Part shown: positions 50,900 through 58,773 of the stretch, piece by piece
How positions within the stretch are numbered: position 1 is the first letter of the stretch
Layout of the letters: every line of letters begins with the position of its first letter
Assembly (NCBI GenBank): GCA_934525675.1
Contig: CAKSZH010000003.1
Location: forward strand, 124,001 to 188,000
Length of the DNA stretch: 64,000 nt
Direction of reading: 5' to 3'
From: an uncultured Eubacteriales bacterium
GTDB lineage: Bacteria > Bacillota > Clostridia > Oscillospirales > CAG-272
Notes under the pieces: generated by a model
Told to the model about the DNA's origin: nothing
Database searches by the model: none
Seen by the model: the letters and a program-made list of their open reading frames with translations, nothing else
Position numbers and translations under genes: made by a program

Positions 50900-51289
50900 T
50901 TACTCTGCGTCGGCGGGAGCTTCTGCTTCAGCGGCAGGAGCGGGTTCTTCTGCTGCGGGAACTTCTTCCGTTGCAGGAGCCTTTGCGACAGCCTCGTGCT
51001 CAAGACGGATGACCATCGAACGAAGAATCATTTCGTCAATGTTCATCAGACGCTCAAGCTCAGCGGGGAACAGCGCATCTGCCTTGAAAGTTGCGACCAC
51101 GTAGTAACCTTCGGGCTTGTCGTTGATCGGATAAGCGAGTCTGCGCTTACCCCACACAGTTTCCTCAACCAGCTCGGCGTTTTCCTTGATGCAGGAAACG
51201 AACTTGTCTGCGGTTGCCTTGGCAGCCTCTTCGCCGTTGACCAGGTCAACGATGAAAATGCTTTCGTAAGAGTTGATAACCTTTTCCAT
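50900..51289 (-). CDS. rpsF: 30S ribosomal protein S6
   Basis: Small-subunit protein forming a heterodimer with S18. ATG at 51289 follows GGGAGGTG. Residues 1-100 are the S6 fold (YESIFIVDLVNGEEA, WGKRRLAYPINDKPEGYYVV). Residues 103-129 are an Ala/Glu/Pro-rich acidic tail not needed for the fold. It leads the rpsF-ssb-rpsR operon, with a consensus promoter and a structured leader that may bind S6-S18. Confidence 0.97.
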   Translation of the reverse strand: MEKVINSYESIFIVDLVNGEEAAKATADKFVSCIKENAELVEETVWGKRRLAYPINDKPEGYYVVATFKADALFPAELERLMNIDEMILRSMVIRLEHEAVAKAPATEEVPAAEEPAPAAEAEAPADAE

Positions 51290-51299
51290 GTTTTACACC

Positions 51300-51366
51300 T
51301 CCCTATGGACTTTTGACCGCGGATTGAGATTTTCCGCAGTAAGGAGACGGGCAAAATTACCCGTAT
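51300..51366 (-). promoter_or_regulatory. Structured rpsF leader, possible S6-S18 autoregulatory RNA
   Basis: Between promoter and ribosome site the leftward leader can form two hairpins: ACGGGT/GCCCGT near 51347-51364 and ACUGCGGA/UCCGCGGU near 51316-51340. S6-S18 leader elements are known in many bacteria; the match to that motif was not tested. Confidence 0.3.
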
Positions 51367-51375
51367 CGAAATAAA

Positions 51376-51404
51376 ATTATATCATAGATGTAATGATTTG
51401 TCAA
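51376..51404 (-). promoter_or_regulatory. Sigma-A promoter of rpsF-ssb-rpsR
   Basis: Leftward TTGACA, 17 bases, TATAAT: a perfect consensus. Confidence 0.85.
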
Positions 51405-51518
51405 GAGTTTTTCTGAACTTTTCCGTTTTTTGAGCATGGATAAGAAAACGCGGAAAAATCATCTCTTTCCTGTCGGAAAGAATCCCGTTTTCAGCAAAAA
51501 AAGCTGTGTGAAACCCGC

Positions 51519-51547
51519 TTGCAAATCCTGCGGATTTGCGTTATAAT
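51519..51547 (+). promoter_or_regulatory. Sigma-A promoter of the ComEC-like hydrolase gene
   Basis: TTGCAA, 17 bases, TATAAT, 36 bases before the start codon. Confidence 0.75.
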
Positions 51548-51583
51548 AAGGGTAATTCGGACAGTGGGAAAGGTGGGAGACGG

Positions 51584-52477
51584 ATGGCGATGAGAAAAAG
51601 AAATCCGTTGCTTCTTGCGATTCTTTGCGTCCTTCCCGTACTGGTTCTGTTTGTCATCTGGTATACCGGCGTGCTCGGCCGCTTCGGCTTCGGACGGGAT
51701 ACCGCAACGAAGGCGGGCGAATTGTCTGTTTATTTTCTTGATGTCGGGCAGGGCGACAGTACACTTCTCACCGACGGAAATACGTACATTCTCATTGCCG
51801 CGGGTGCGGATACCGCCGAGCGCGATCTTGTCGCAAGGCTGGAAAATTTCGGTGTCAGGCACCTTGATCTTCTGATTCTCACTCATCCGGACGGCGACCA
51901 TACCGGCGGCACGGACGGGATCCTGGAAAAGATTACGGTTGACCGGATTCTTGTCCCGCGTGGCGATGTGCTTCTGACCGAGGACGCGGCGTACCGTTCC
52001 GTTCTTGCCTGTGCCGACGGGGCAGGCGTTCCGGTGACAAGCGTCCGCGCGGGTGAAGTACGCACGGTCGGCGCCTTGACACTTGAATTTTTTGCACCGA
52101 ACAGTATTTATTACGAAGAAATCAACGATTACAGCATCGCGACGCGGGTCGTGTTCGGGGAAACTTCGTTTCTCTTTACCGGCGACGCAGGGGTGACCTC
52201 CGAAGCGGAGATGACGGAAAAGTACGGAAAACGTCTGGAAAGCACGGTCTATCATGCTGGGCATCACGGTGCGGCGACCTCCACGTCGGAGCCGTTTCTC
52301 GCGATGGTTTCGCCCGAGTACGCGGTAATCTCCTGCGGCGCGGGCAATACCTACGGACATCCGCGCGCCGAAACGCTGGATCTCTTGGAAAAGTATCATG
52401 TAACATATTTCCGGACGGACGAGGAGGGAACCGTGATTCTTCGCTCCGACGGGAAAACCGTCCGGCGGGGGAAGTGA
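51584..52477 (+). CDS. Membrane-anchored MBL-fold protein, ComEC C-terminal-domain-like
   Basis: Extracytoplasmic metallo-beta-lactamase-fold protein of 297 residues related to the hydrolase domain of ComEC/Rec2. The ATG at 51584 is preceded by AGGTGGGAG. A single transmembrane segment (about 8-28) is followed by the domain: VYFLDVGQGDSTLL, then LTHPDGDHTGGTDG (metal ligands), FTGDAG and VYHAGHHGAATS. The normally aspartate position in ILIDAG reads ILIAAGAD, a small deviation. Such stand-alone proteins are common in Clostridia and need not take part in DNA uptake; a nuclease or phosphodiesterase activity is inferred. Confidence 0.88.
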   Translation: MAMRKRNPLLLAILCVLPVLVLFVIWYTGVLGRFGFGRDTATKAGELSVYFLDVGQGDSTLLTDGNTYILIAAGADTAERDLVARLENFGVRHLDLLILTHPDGDHTGGTDGILEKITVDRILVPRGDVLLTEDAAYRSVLACADGAGVPVTSVRAGEVRTVGALTLEFFAPNSIYYEEINDYSIATRVVFGETSFLFTGDAGVTSEAEMTEKYGKRLESTVYHAGHHGAATSTSEPFLAMVSPEYAVISCGAGNTYGHPRAETLDLLEKYHVTYFRTDEEGTVILRSDGKTVRRGK

Positions 52478-52661
52478 GCCAGCCACATAAACTACGGTAT
52501 TCCGTCGTGTTTGGTCGGTTTGGGTATCCGCCGAAAATCTCATGTGGGTATTCCCACGATACCCATATATCCCGGATGGATTTTGCCGAAAACCGGAATC
52601 CCACATAAAACAACATTTCCGTTCCGGAAGCGGTACGACTGACAGAAAGGAACATATTCCG
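52478..52661 (+). promoter_or_regulatory. Intergenic dyads and CCACATAAA repeats before the SDR gene
   Basis: CCACATAAA occurs near 52485 and again near 52603, and its complement core ATGTGGG lies between them near 52549. An inverted repeat ATGTGGGTA/TACCCATAT spans about 52549-52573. No consensus promoter is obvious. The set-up suggests binding sites for a regulator or an RNA fold. Confidence 0.3.
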
Positions 52662-53378
52662 ATGAAAAGAATTCTTGTAACCGGCGGCTCGCGCGGAATC
52701 GGTGCGGCGTGCGTCCGCAAATTTGCTGCCGACGGGCACGCGGTCGCGTTTGTTTACCGCGCCGACGAGCGCGCGGCGGAACTTGTGCAACGGGAAACCG
52801 GAGCCTTGGCAATCCGCGCGGATCTCGGCGACACGGCGGGTCTTCCGGCAATTTTACGGCAGGCGGAGGACGCGCTCGGCGGAATCGACGTGCTGGTCAA
52901 TAATGCGGGTATCTCCGTTACCGGGCTTCTGACCGACCTTCCGGACGATGTTTGGGCGCGTCTCGTTGCCGTTAACCTGACCGCGCCGGTACTGCTTACC
53001 CGTGAGGCACTCCGGGGGATGATCCGGCGGCACGCCGGCAGGGTTGTCAACATCGGTTCGATGTGGGGCAAGACGGGCGCGTCCTGTGAAGTTGCGTATT
53101 CTGCGCTCAAGGCGGGTCTGCGCGGGTTTACCATGGCGCTTGCCAAAGAGGTGGGACCCTCGGGAATCACCGTCAACTGCGTGGAACCTGGCGTGATTGA
53201 CACGGATATGAACTGCGTGCATTCAAGGGAAACGCTTGCAACCCTTGCAGATGAAACGCCGCTGTGCCGCCTCGGTACACCGGAGGAGGTCGCGGAGCTG
53301 GTTGCGTTTCTCGCGTCCGACCACGCGTCGTTCATCACGGGGCAGGTCATCGGCGCGGACGGCGGATTTGCGGTGTAA
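52662..53378 (+). CDS. SDR-family oxidoreductase (FabG-like)
   Basis: NAD(P)-dependent short-chain dehydrogenase, 238 residues. ATG at 52662 follows GAAAGGAAC. It has a canonical nucleotide-binding turn VTGGSRGIGAAC, NNAGIS, catalytic Ser in NIGSMWG and YSALK, and the ending FITGQVIGADGGF. It resembles 3-oxoacyl-ACP reductase, but there are no fatty acid genes around it, so a dedicated FabG role is doubtful. It may be expressed with pepT 55 bases downstream. Confidence 0.92.
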   Translation: MKRILVTGGSRGIGAACVRKFAADGHAVAFVYRADERAAELVQRETGALAIRADLGDTAGLPAILRQAEDALGGIDVLVNNAGISVTGLLTDLPDDVWARLVAVNLTAPVLLTREALRGMIRRHAGRVVNIGSMWGKTGASCEVAYSALKAGLRGFTMALAKEVGPSGITVNCVEPGVIDTDMNCVHSRETLATLADETPLCRLGTPEEVAELVAFLASDHASFITGQVIGADGGFAV

Positions 53379-53433
53379 TAAGAGCCGCCTCAGACTGTTT
53401 CCAAAGAAAATTCAATTCAGAAAGGGTCAACCC

Positions 53434-54648
53434 ATGAAAGTACAGGATAGATTTCTCAAATACGTTTCCTTCCCCACCATGTCCGACGAGGAGTCGGAAA
53501 CCTGCCCGTCCAGCGCCAAGCAGAAAAAGCTCGGCGAGTATCTGACAGAAGAACTGCTCTCTCTCGGGCTTGCCGACGCGCACATGGACGAAAACGGTTA
53601 CGTGTACGCGACGCTTCCCGCAAACTGTGAGGGAGATATTCCGACGGTCGGTCTGATTTCCCACATGGATACCTCTCCCGAGGCGGCGGATGAGCCGATC
53701 CGCCCGAAGACCGTTGCCTACGACGGGGGCGACATTCTGTTGAATGAAGAAAAGGGAATTACCATGCGGGAGGCGGATTATCCGTATCTCGCAGATTACC
53801 GCGGACAGCACCTGATCGTCACCGACGGAACGACGCTGCTCGGAGCGGACGATAAGGCGGGCGTTGCCGAGATCGTGACCGCGATCGAAGCGCTGATCGC
53901 AAGCGGTAAAAAGCACGGAACCGTCAAAATCGGCTTTACCCCGGATGAGGAGATCGGACGCGGCGCAGACCTCTTTGACGTGGAAAAATTTGGTGCGGAT
54001 TATGCCTACACCGTGGACGGCGGCGCACTCGGCGAACTGGAATACGAGAACTTTAACGCGGCTTCCGCCGTGGCGGAATTTGCGGGTGTTTCGATCCATC
54101 CGGGTTCGGGGAAAGACCGTATGAAGAATGCGGCACTGTATGCGGCGGAATTTGTTTCGCTTCTTCCGGCGCACGAGATTCCCGCAGAGACCGAGGGCTA
54201 CGAGGGCTTCTATCACCTGCTCGGCATTGAGGGCGGGATCGAGAGCGCGAAGGTCACCTACATCATCCGTGACCATGACCGTGAGAAATTTGAGGAAAAG
54301 AAGCGGGTGTTCCTTGCCGCGGGCGAAAAGATCAACGAAAAGTACGGTGCAGGCACCTGCAAGGTGACCGTGAAGGATTCCTATTACAACATGAAGGAGA
54401 TCATTGACGCAAACCTCTACACCGTCGAACGTGCCGAGACGGCGATGCGCGAGGTCGGGATTGAACCGAAGGTTATCCCGATCCGCGGGGGTACCGACGG
54501 CGCGAGACTGTCCTTCATGGGACTGCCTTGCCCCAACCTCTGCACGGGCGGCGAGAACTTCCATTCCCGCTTTGAGTTTGTGTCGGTCGAGTCCATGGAA
54601 AAGATCTCGGAGATGCTTGTGCGGCTTCTTTCCGATCTTGCAGAATGA
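53434..54648 (+). CDS. pepT: Peptidase T (tripeptide aminopeptidase)
   Basis: Zinc aminopeptidase (M20B) releasing the N-terminal residue of tripeptides. ATG at 53434 follows AGAAAGG. The 404 residues are full length: MKVQDRFLKYVSFPTMSDEE at the start, LISHMDTSPEA (first metal His/Asp), TLLGADDKAGVAEI (bridging Asp), GFTPDEEIGRGAD (catalytic Glu), and GGTDGARLSFMGLPCPNL at the C-terminal metal site. It fits with two oligoendopeptidases as a peptide-degradation set. Confidence 0.97.
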   Translation: MKVQDRFLKYVSFPTMSDEESETCPSSAKQKKLGEYLTEELLSLGLADAHMDENGYVYATLPANCEGDIPTVGLISHMDTSPEAADEPIRPKTVAYDGGDILLNEEKGITMREADYPYLADYRGQHLIVTDGTTLLGADDKAGVAEIVTAIEALIASGKKHGTVKIGFTPDEEIGRGADLFDVEKFGADYAYTVDGGALGELEYENFNAASAVAEFAGVSIHPGSGKDRMKNAALYAAEFVSLLPAHEIPAETEGYEGFYHLLGIEGGIESAKVTYIIRDHDREKFEEKKRVFLAAGEKINEKYGAGTCKVTVKDSYYNMKEIIDANLYTVERAETAMREVGIEPKVIPIRGGTDGARLSFMGLPCPNLCTGGENFHSRFEFVSVESMEKISEMLVRLLSDLAE

Positions 54649-54665
54649 CGGATACGGAGGGACCT

Positions 54666-55376
54666 ATGAACCGCTATACCACCGTACTGTTTGACATGGA
54701 CGGAACGCTGATCGATTCTGGCGAAGGCGTGACCCATTCGGTCGCCTACGCGCTTGATAAGTTCGGCATTCACGTGACCGACCGGCGGGAACTGTACCGC
54801 TTCATCGGACCTCCGCTCATTGATTCTTATATGGAATACTATGGACTGACCCGGGAAGAAGCGGAGCGCGGTGTGAAGTATTACCGCGAGTATTACAGCG
54901 ATCGCGGAGTATTTGAAAATCGTGTGTACGACGGAATTCCCGAAACCCTCAAGGCATTGTATGATGCAGGGGTACAGGTGTTGACCGCAACCTCCAAGCC
55001 GGAGTTTTACGCGCGGCAGATTCTTGACAAGTTGGGGCTGACGCCGTATTTCACCTTTATCGCCGGTGCAACCATGGATGGATCGCGAGTGGCGAAGAGC
55101 GAGGTTATTGCCTACGCGCTGGAACACGTGGGGGCAACGGATCAATCAAAGATTCTGATGGTCGGCGACCGCCACTTTGACGTAGACGGCGCAAAGGAGA
55201 TCGGCGTGGACTCTGCGGGAGTCCTCTTCGGTTACGGAACCGAGGAAGAGCTCCGCGATGCGGGGGCAACCTACCTCGTTTCCCATGCCGTGGACCTGCT
55301 TCCGATTGTGCACGGGGAAGCCCGCGCGCCGGAACAGGGATACCCGGGAGAAAAAATCAGTAATCGGAAAATGTAA
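54666..55376 (+). CDS. HAD-family phosphatase, phosphoglycolate-phosphatase-like
   Basis: Predicted small-molecule phosphatase, 236 residues. GGAGG precedes the ATG at 54666, 17 bases after pepT; an ATGA overlap start at 54645 is possible but without a site. Motifs: VLFDMDGTLIDSGEGV (D nucleophile), TATSKPEF, a Lys in RVAKSEVI and MVGDRHFDVDGAKE. The alpha-helical cap (FIGPPLIDSYMEYYGL) is that of the Gph/PpaX subgroup. The substrate is not identifiable. Confidence 0.92.
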   Translation: MNRYTTVLFDMDGTLIDSGEGVTHSVAYALDKFGIHVTDRRELYRFIGPPLIDSYMEYYGLTREEAERGVKYYREYYSDRGVFENRVYDGIPETLKALYDAGVQVLTATSKPEFYARQILDKLGLTPYFTFIAGATMDGSRVAKSEVIAYALEHVGATDQSKILMVGDRHFDVDGAKEIGVDSAGVLFGYGTEEELRDAGATYLVSHAVDLLPIVHGEARAPEQGYPGEKISNRKM

Positions 55377-55411
55377 TTCCGTATCTGATAACAACGGAAC
55401 AGATTCCTCAA

Positions 55412-55452
55412 AAAAGCAGCCTCCCGTTTTGTAACGGGAGGCTGCTTTTGCT
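55412..55452. terminator. Strong terminator after the pepT-HAD unit
   Basis: Perfect 17-bp stem AAAAGCAGCCTCCCGTT with loop TTGT, then TTTTGCTGTTTTTT. The A run on its left would allow leftward function too. Confidence 0.9.
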
Positions 55453-55703
55453 GTTTTTTGCGGCGGCGCAACGCTGCGGAGTAACCCCTGCTTCGCGCCC
55501 GCCAAAGCCTGCGCGATGGGAATCTTTCGCAGATAACGCGAAAATCGGCTTCACTTATGCAAACGGCGTGCCCGTTTTTACAGGCGGGCACGCCGCTTGA
55601 AAAATGGTTCCTGATTTTCGCGCGCCCGTCGAAATACCGTAGCGGGATGTAACCCATCCGCAGAAAAAACAAAGATTGACTTTGCTTTTGCGGCAGAGCT
55701 GAA
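55453..55703. other. GC-rich intergenic region between HAD gene and gpmI
   Basis: Gene-free. It has a hairpin GGCGTGCCCG/CGGGCACGCC near 55567-55595 that, leftward, is followed by a short T run and may terminate gpmI. The rest includes short GC-rich words resembling the 600-700 intergenic stretch in style, not in sequence. Confidence 0.45.
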
Positions 55704-57359
55704 TCAGTCCACGTCGAGAATCGACTCGTCCCACATGGAGGGAGCCTTGTAGCCCATCAGATTGACGGTGGTCGCCGCGACATCGGAAAGCCCGAACTGC
55801 CCCTTGTCTTCCTTGACCTTGTAGCCTGCGGGCTTCTCCGGGTTGAAGATGATGCAGGGAACGCGGTTGAGCGTGTGGCTGGTCTTTGCCTTATAGGTGC
55901 CGTCGGGGTTCTTCTTGGGCTCGCCGGTCTTCTTGTCGATTTCGTACATCTCGTCTGCGTTGCCGTGGTCGGCGGTGATGATTGCCGCACCGTGCGCCGC
56001 CTCAATGACGGGGAGCAGACGCGCGAGCTGGAGATCCAGCGCTTCAATGGAGATCTTGGTGGCGTAGTAGTTGCCCGTGTGACCGACCATGTCGCCGTTG
56101 GGGTAGTTGACGCGGATGAAATCATACTTGCCGGAAGAGATCAGCTCGATCATCTTGTCGGTGATTTCCGCGCACTGCATCCACGGACGCTGTTCGAACG
56201 GAACGATGTCCGAAGGCTTCTCAATATAGGTCTCCAGGTGCTCGTTGAACTTGCCCGAACGGTTACCGTTCCAGAAGTAGGTGACGTGACCGTATTTCTG
56301 GGTCTCGGAGATTGCCGCGATGCGGATACCCGTGCCGGTCATATATTCGGACATGGTGTTGGTGATTTCGGGAGGATTGACGAGGTAGTGCTTCGGGATG
56401 TGCAGATCCCCGTCGTATTCCAGCATACCGGCGTACATAACTTTGGGAGAACGAACCTTGTTGAACTTGTCGAATTCCATGCCGCTGTCAAACGCGCGGG
56501 AGATTTCGATGGAACGGTCGCCGCGGAAGTTGAAGAAGATCACGGAATCGCCGTCCTCCATGGTGCCGACGGGCTTGCCGTCCTTTGCGATGACGAAGGG
56601 AGGCAGATCCTGGTCAATCGCGCCGGTCTCCTTGCGGAGCGTGGTGTAGGCTTCCTCTGCGGACGCGAACTGTCTGCCATCGCCGAGCACGTGGGTCTTC
56701 CAGCCGAGCTCAACCATTGCCCAGTTTGCCTCGTAGCGGTCCATGGTAATCTTCATACGTCCGCCGCCGGATGCGATCTTTGCGTCAAACGTCGCGTCGT
56801 TGAGCTCCGCAAGAAACGCTTCAAACGGAACGATATAATCCATGCCGGAGGTCTCGCCGACGTCGCGTCCGTCAAGCAGAATATGCACGCGGACGGTCGC
56901 GACGCCCTCCTTCTTGGCTTCCTTGATCATTGCCTTCAGATGGTCGATGTGGGAATGTACGTTGCCGTCCGAGAACAGACCGAGGAAGTGGAGAACGGTA
57001 TGATTGTCTCTGACGTTTGCGATCAGATTCTTCCAGGTTTCGGACTCAAACATTTTGCCGGACGCGATGGAGTTGGAGACCAGCTTTGCGCCTTGTGCGA
57101 ACACCTGACCTGCGCCGAGCGCGTTGTGACCGACCTCGGAGTTGCCCATGTCGTCGTCAGAGGGAAGACCGACGGCGGTGCCGTGCGCCTTGAGCGAGAC
57201 CCAGGGATAATCCTTCATCAGCATATCGAGCGTCGGGGTCGATGCATCGGCAACGGCGTTACCGGGTCTTGCGGGAGCCAGTCCCACGCCGTCCATGACG
57301 ATGGTGACGACCGGACCCTTGACACCCTGATAACCGGACAGTTTTTCAAGCTTTTTCAT
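55704..57359 (-). CDS. gpmI: 2,3-bisphosphoglycerate-independent phosphoglycerate mutase
   Basis: Manganese-dependent glycolytic enzyme interconverting 3- and 2-phosphoglycerate. ATG at 57359 follows GGAGG. The 551 residues include the phosphatase-domain start GPVVTIVMDGVGLAP, the phosphoserine S74 in DDDMGNSEVGHNALGAG, HSHIDHLK, LDGRDVGETSG, FFNFRGDRSIEI, NGDMVGHTGNY and ADHGNADEM for the metal sites. It is slightly longer than the usual 510, with inserts near the C-terminal half (KKTGEPKKNPDGTYKAKTSH). It is a monocistronic leftward gene. Confidence 0.98.
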   Translation of the reverse strand: MKKLEKLSGYQGVKGPVVTIVMDGVGLAPARPGNAVADASTPTLDMLMKDYPWVSLKAHGTAVGLPSDDDMGNSEVGHNALGAGQVFAQGAKLVSNSIASGKMFESETWKNLIANVRDNHTVLHFLGLFSDGNVHSHIDHLKAMIKEAKKEGVATVRVHILLDGRDVGETSGMDYIVPFEAFLAELNDATFDAKIASGGGRMKITMDRYEANWAMVELGWKTHVLGDGRQFASAEEAYTTLRKETGAIDQDLPPFVIAKDGKPVGTMEDGDSVIFFNFRGDRSIEISRAFDSGMEFDKFNKVRSPKVMYAGMLEYDGDLHIPKHYLVNPPEITNTMSEYMTGTGIRIAAISETQKYGHVTYFWNGNRSGKFNEHLETYIEKPSDIVPFEQRPWMQCAEITDKMIELISSGKYDFIRVNYPNGDMVGHTGNYYATKISIEALDLQLARLLPVIEAAHGAAIITADHGNADEMYEIDKKTGEPKKNPDGTYKAKTSHTLNRVPCIIFNPEKPAGYKVKEDKGQFGLSDVAATTVNLMGYKAPSMWDESILDVD

Positions 57360-57403
57360 AGTAAAGAAACCTCCGAAATAAAGTAAAAAATATATTCAGA
57401 TAT

Positions 57404-57431
57404 AGTATAACTGATTTTCCCCAAAAAGCAA
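57404..57431 (-). promoter_or_regulatory. Sigma-A promoter of gpmI
   Basis: Leftward TTGCTT, 16 bases, TATACT; about 45 bases before the start codon. Confidence 0.5.
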
Positions 57432-57572
57432 GATGTTTGCGGAAATTTTCACAGATAATCGTTGTACATACCGTGCAGATCTGCTGAATCCCGCGACTTG
57501 TCCCGCGGTGCGCTCTTACTTGCAGTTCCGTTCTTGCTTTCGGGTGCGCCGCTTTTCTTTGCCTGAATCCGC

Positions 57573-57601
57573 TTGACAATCCGCGGGACAGGGCGTAAAA
57601 T
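57573..57601 (+). promoter_or_regulatory. Sigma-A promoter of the C_GCAxxG_C_C gene
   Basis: TTGACA, 17 bases, TAAAAT. Confidence 0.75.
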
Positions 57602-57704
57602 AAAAACAGTAAAAAGGGGAGGCTGTCGCAAACAGTTGCACTCTTGCATACAGCATATCTTCCGGGAAGAGCTTCCCCCGCAAATTCAGCAAAAGGAGAA
57701 AAAT

Positions 57705-58184
57705 ATGCGGGAACATAAAACGATAGCGGCGGAGCTGTTTCTCCGCGGATACAATTGTTCGCAGGCGGTGTTTGCTGCTTATTGTGACCTGACCGGGCTT
57801 GACGGGGAAACGGCACTCCGCGTGTCGTCGGCATTCGGCGGGGGAGTGGGCAGACTTCGGGAAATGTGCGGGGCGGTCAGCGGTATGATGATGGCGGTCG
57901 GCATGCTATACGGCTATAACGACGCAGAAGCCAAAGCTGCAAAGGCGGAGTTGTATTCCCGTGTGCAGGAGTTGGCGGGCAGATTCCGCGCCGAAAACGG
58001 TTCTTACCTTTGCCGGGATCTGCTTGGGCTTGGTGACCGCGGAGCAAGCGATCCGTCAAAACCGTCGGAGCGGAACGCGGCATTTTACAAAAAACGCCCT
58101 TGCCTTGAGCTTGTAAAAGACGCCGCCGGAATTCTGGATGCCTATCTTGCGGAGAATCCGCCGAGGAATCGTCAGACGGAATAA
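57705..58184 (+). CDS. C_GCAxxG_C_C family protein (putative redox/metal protein)
   Basis: Small cysteine-rich protein of 159 residues. ATG at 57705 follows AAAGGAG. It shows the family framework: YNCSQAVFAAYCD near the start, FGGGVGRLREMCGAVSGMMMAVG (the CGAxxG core), then YLCRDLLGL and KRPCLELV. The spaced cysteines suggest a metal or Fe-S/redox function; the family has no settled biochemical role as far as I know. It is a single gene flanked by promoter and terminator. The next locus handles sulfur or selenium, which may or may not be related. Confidence 0.88.
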   Translation: MREHKTIAAELFLRGYNCSQAVFAAYCDLTGLDGETALRVSSAFGGGVGRLREMCGAVSGMMMAVGMLYGYNDAEAKAAKAELYSRVQELAGRFRAENGSYLCRDLLGLGDRGASDPSKPSERNAAFYKKRPCLELVKDAAGILDAYLAENPPRNRQTE

Positions 58185-58256
58185 CGGACAAACGGCGTGG
58201 CGTTGTGCCGTTATCCGGCTATCTGTGACTTGATTCACATTCTACAAACGCGGTCA

Positions 58257-58292
58257 AGCCGCCCTTCCCAACGGGGAGGGCGGCTCTTTTTA
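58257..58292 (+). terminator. Intrinsic terminator of the C_GCAxxG_C_C gene
   Basis: AGCCGCCCTTCCC, AAC loop, GGGGAGGGCGGCT (G-U and slip tolerated), then TTTTT. Confidence 0.8.
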
Positions 58293-58521
58293 TTGGGAAG
58301 GAGTTCCTTTTCGTCCGGCAGGTGATTCTTTCCCCGGGCAGACGGTTCATCTGCCGGGAATGCGGTTTTGTCCGTCATTGGGTAATTCTTTCACCTGTTG
58401 AATCCCTTCCGCTGTCGGCACATGCCTGTTCGCCGCGATGCGCAGTGCCTTGCTTTGCCGCCGCACACCGCGCACACCCGCACGGTATCCGACATAAAAT
58501 GACATTGAGGGAGGGATGTTT
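58293..58521. other. Intergenic region before the DUF3343 gene
   Basis: No gene and no consensus promoter seen. It includes a dyad CCGGGCAGACGG/ATCTGCCGGG near 58338-58360. Confidence 0.4.
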
Positions 58522-58773
58522 ATGCGCAGAAATGATTCTGACGGATATTACGGTGACGCCTGCCTTGCGACGGTCGGAAGCAATACGCAGGCAATGCGCG
58601 CAAAGCGTGCACTTGCGGCGTCCGGCATTTCCGCTACGGTGCGAAAAACCGAGCGTGGCGGAGCGGACGGCGGCTGTGTGTTCGGCGTATCTTATCCCTG
58701 CCTGTATCATGCATCCGCGGTCGGCGTTCTTCGCGGCGCCGGGATCACGGTGACGGAGTACCGGAATGAGTGA
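58522..58773 (+). CDS. DUF3343 protein, putative Se/S carrier
   Basis: Small protein of 83 residues with the DUF3343 outline: CLATVGSNTQAMRAKRALAAS (strand and helix), then a glycine-rich turn, CVFGVSYPC and a final helix-strand VGVLRGAGITVTEY. GGAGGG precedes the ATG at 58522 at a good distance; the ATG at 58516 is too close. Family members are called putative selenium/sulfur carriers and are often next to cysteine desulfurases, as here: the stop overlaps the next start by eight bases. The two cysteines in the C-terminal half could carry persulfide or selenide. The function is inferred. Confidence 0.82.
   Translation: MRRNDSDGYYGDACLATVGSNTQAMRAKRALAASGISATVRKTERGGADGGCVFGVSYPCLYHASAVGVLRGAGITVTEYRNE

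Larger units (their letters stand above)
57360..57704. other. Divergent region between gpmI and the C_GCAxxG_C_C gene
   Basis: Carries the gpmI promoter at 57404-57431 and a rightward promoter at 57573-57601, the latter with a leader of about 100 bases. I see no gene between them. Confidence 0.6.

Noticed and set aside
53236..53433. 66-residue N-terminal extension of pepT
   Set aside because: It would read through the end of the SDR gene in another frame; the ATG at 53434 has a ribosome site and gives the standard PepT start.
55875..57386. 503-codon + strand frame opposite gpmI
   Set aside because: gpmI is unmistakable on the minus strand; no ribosome site or family features in the + frame.
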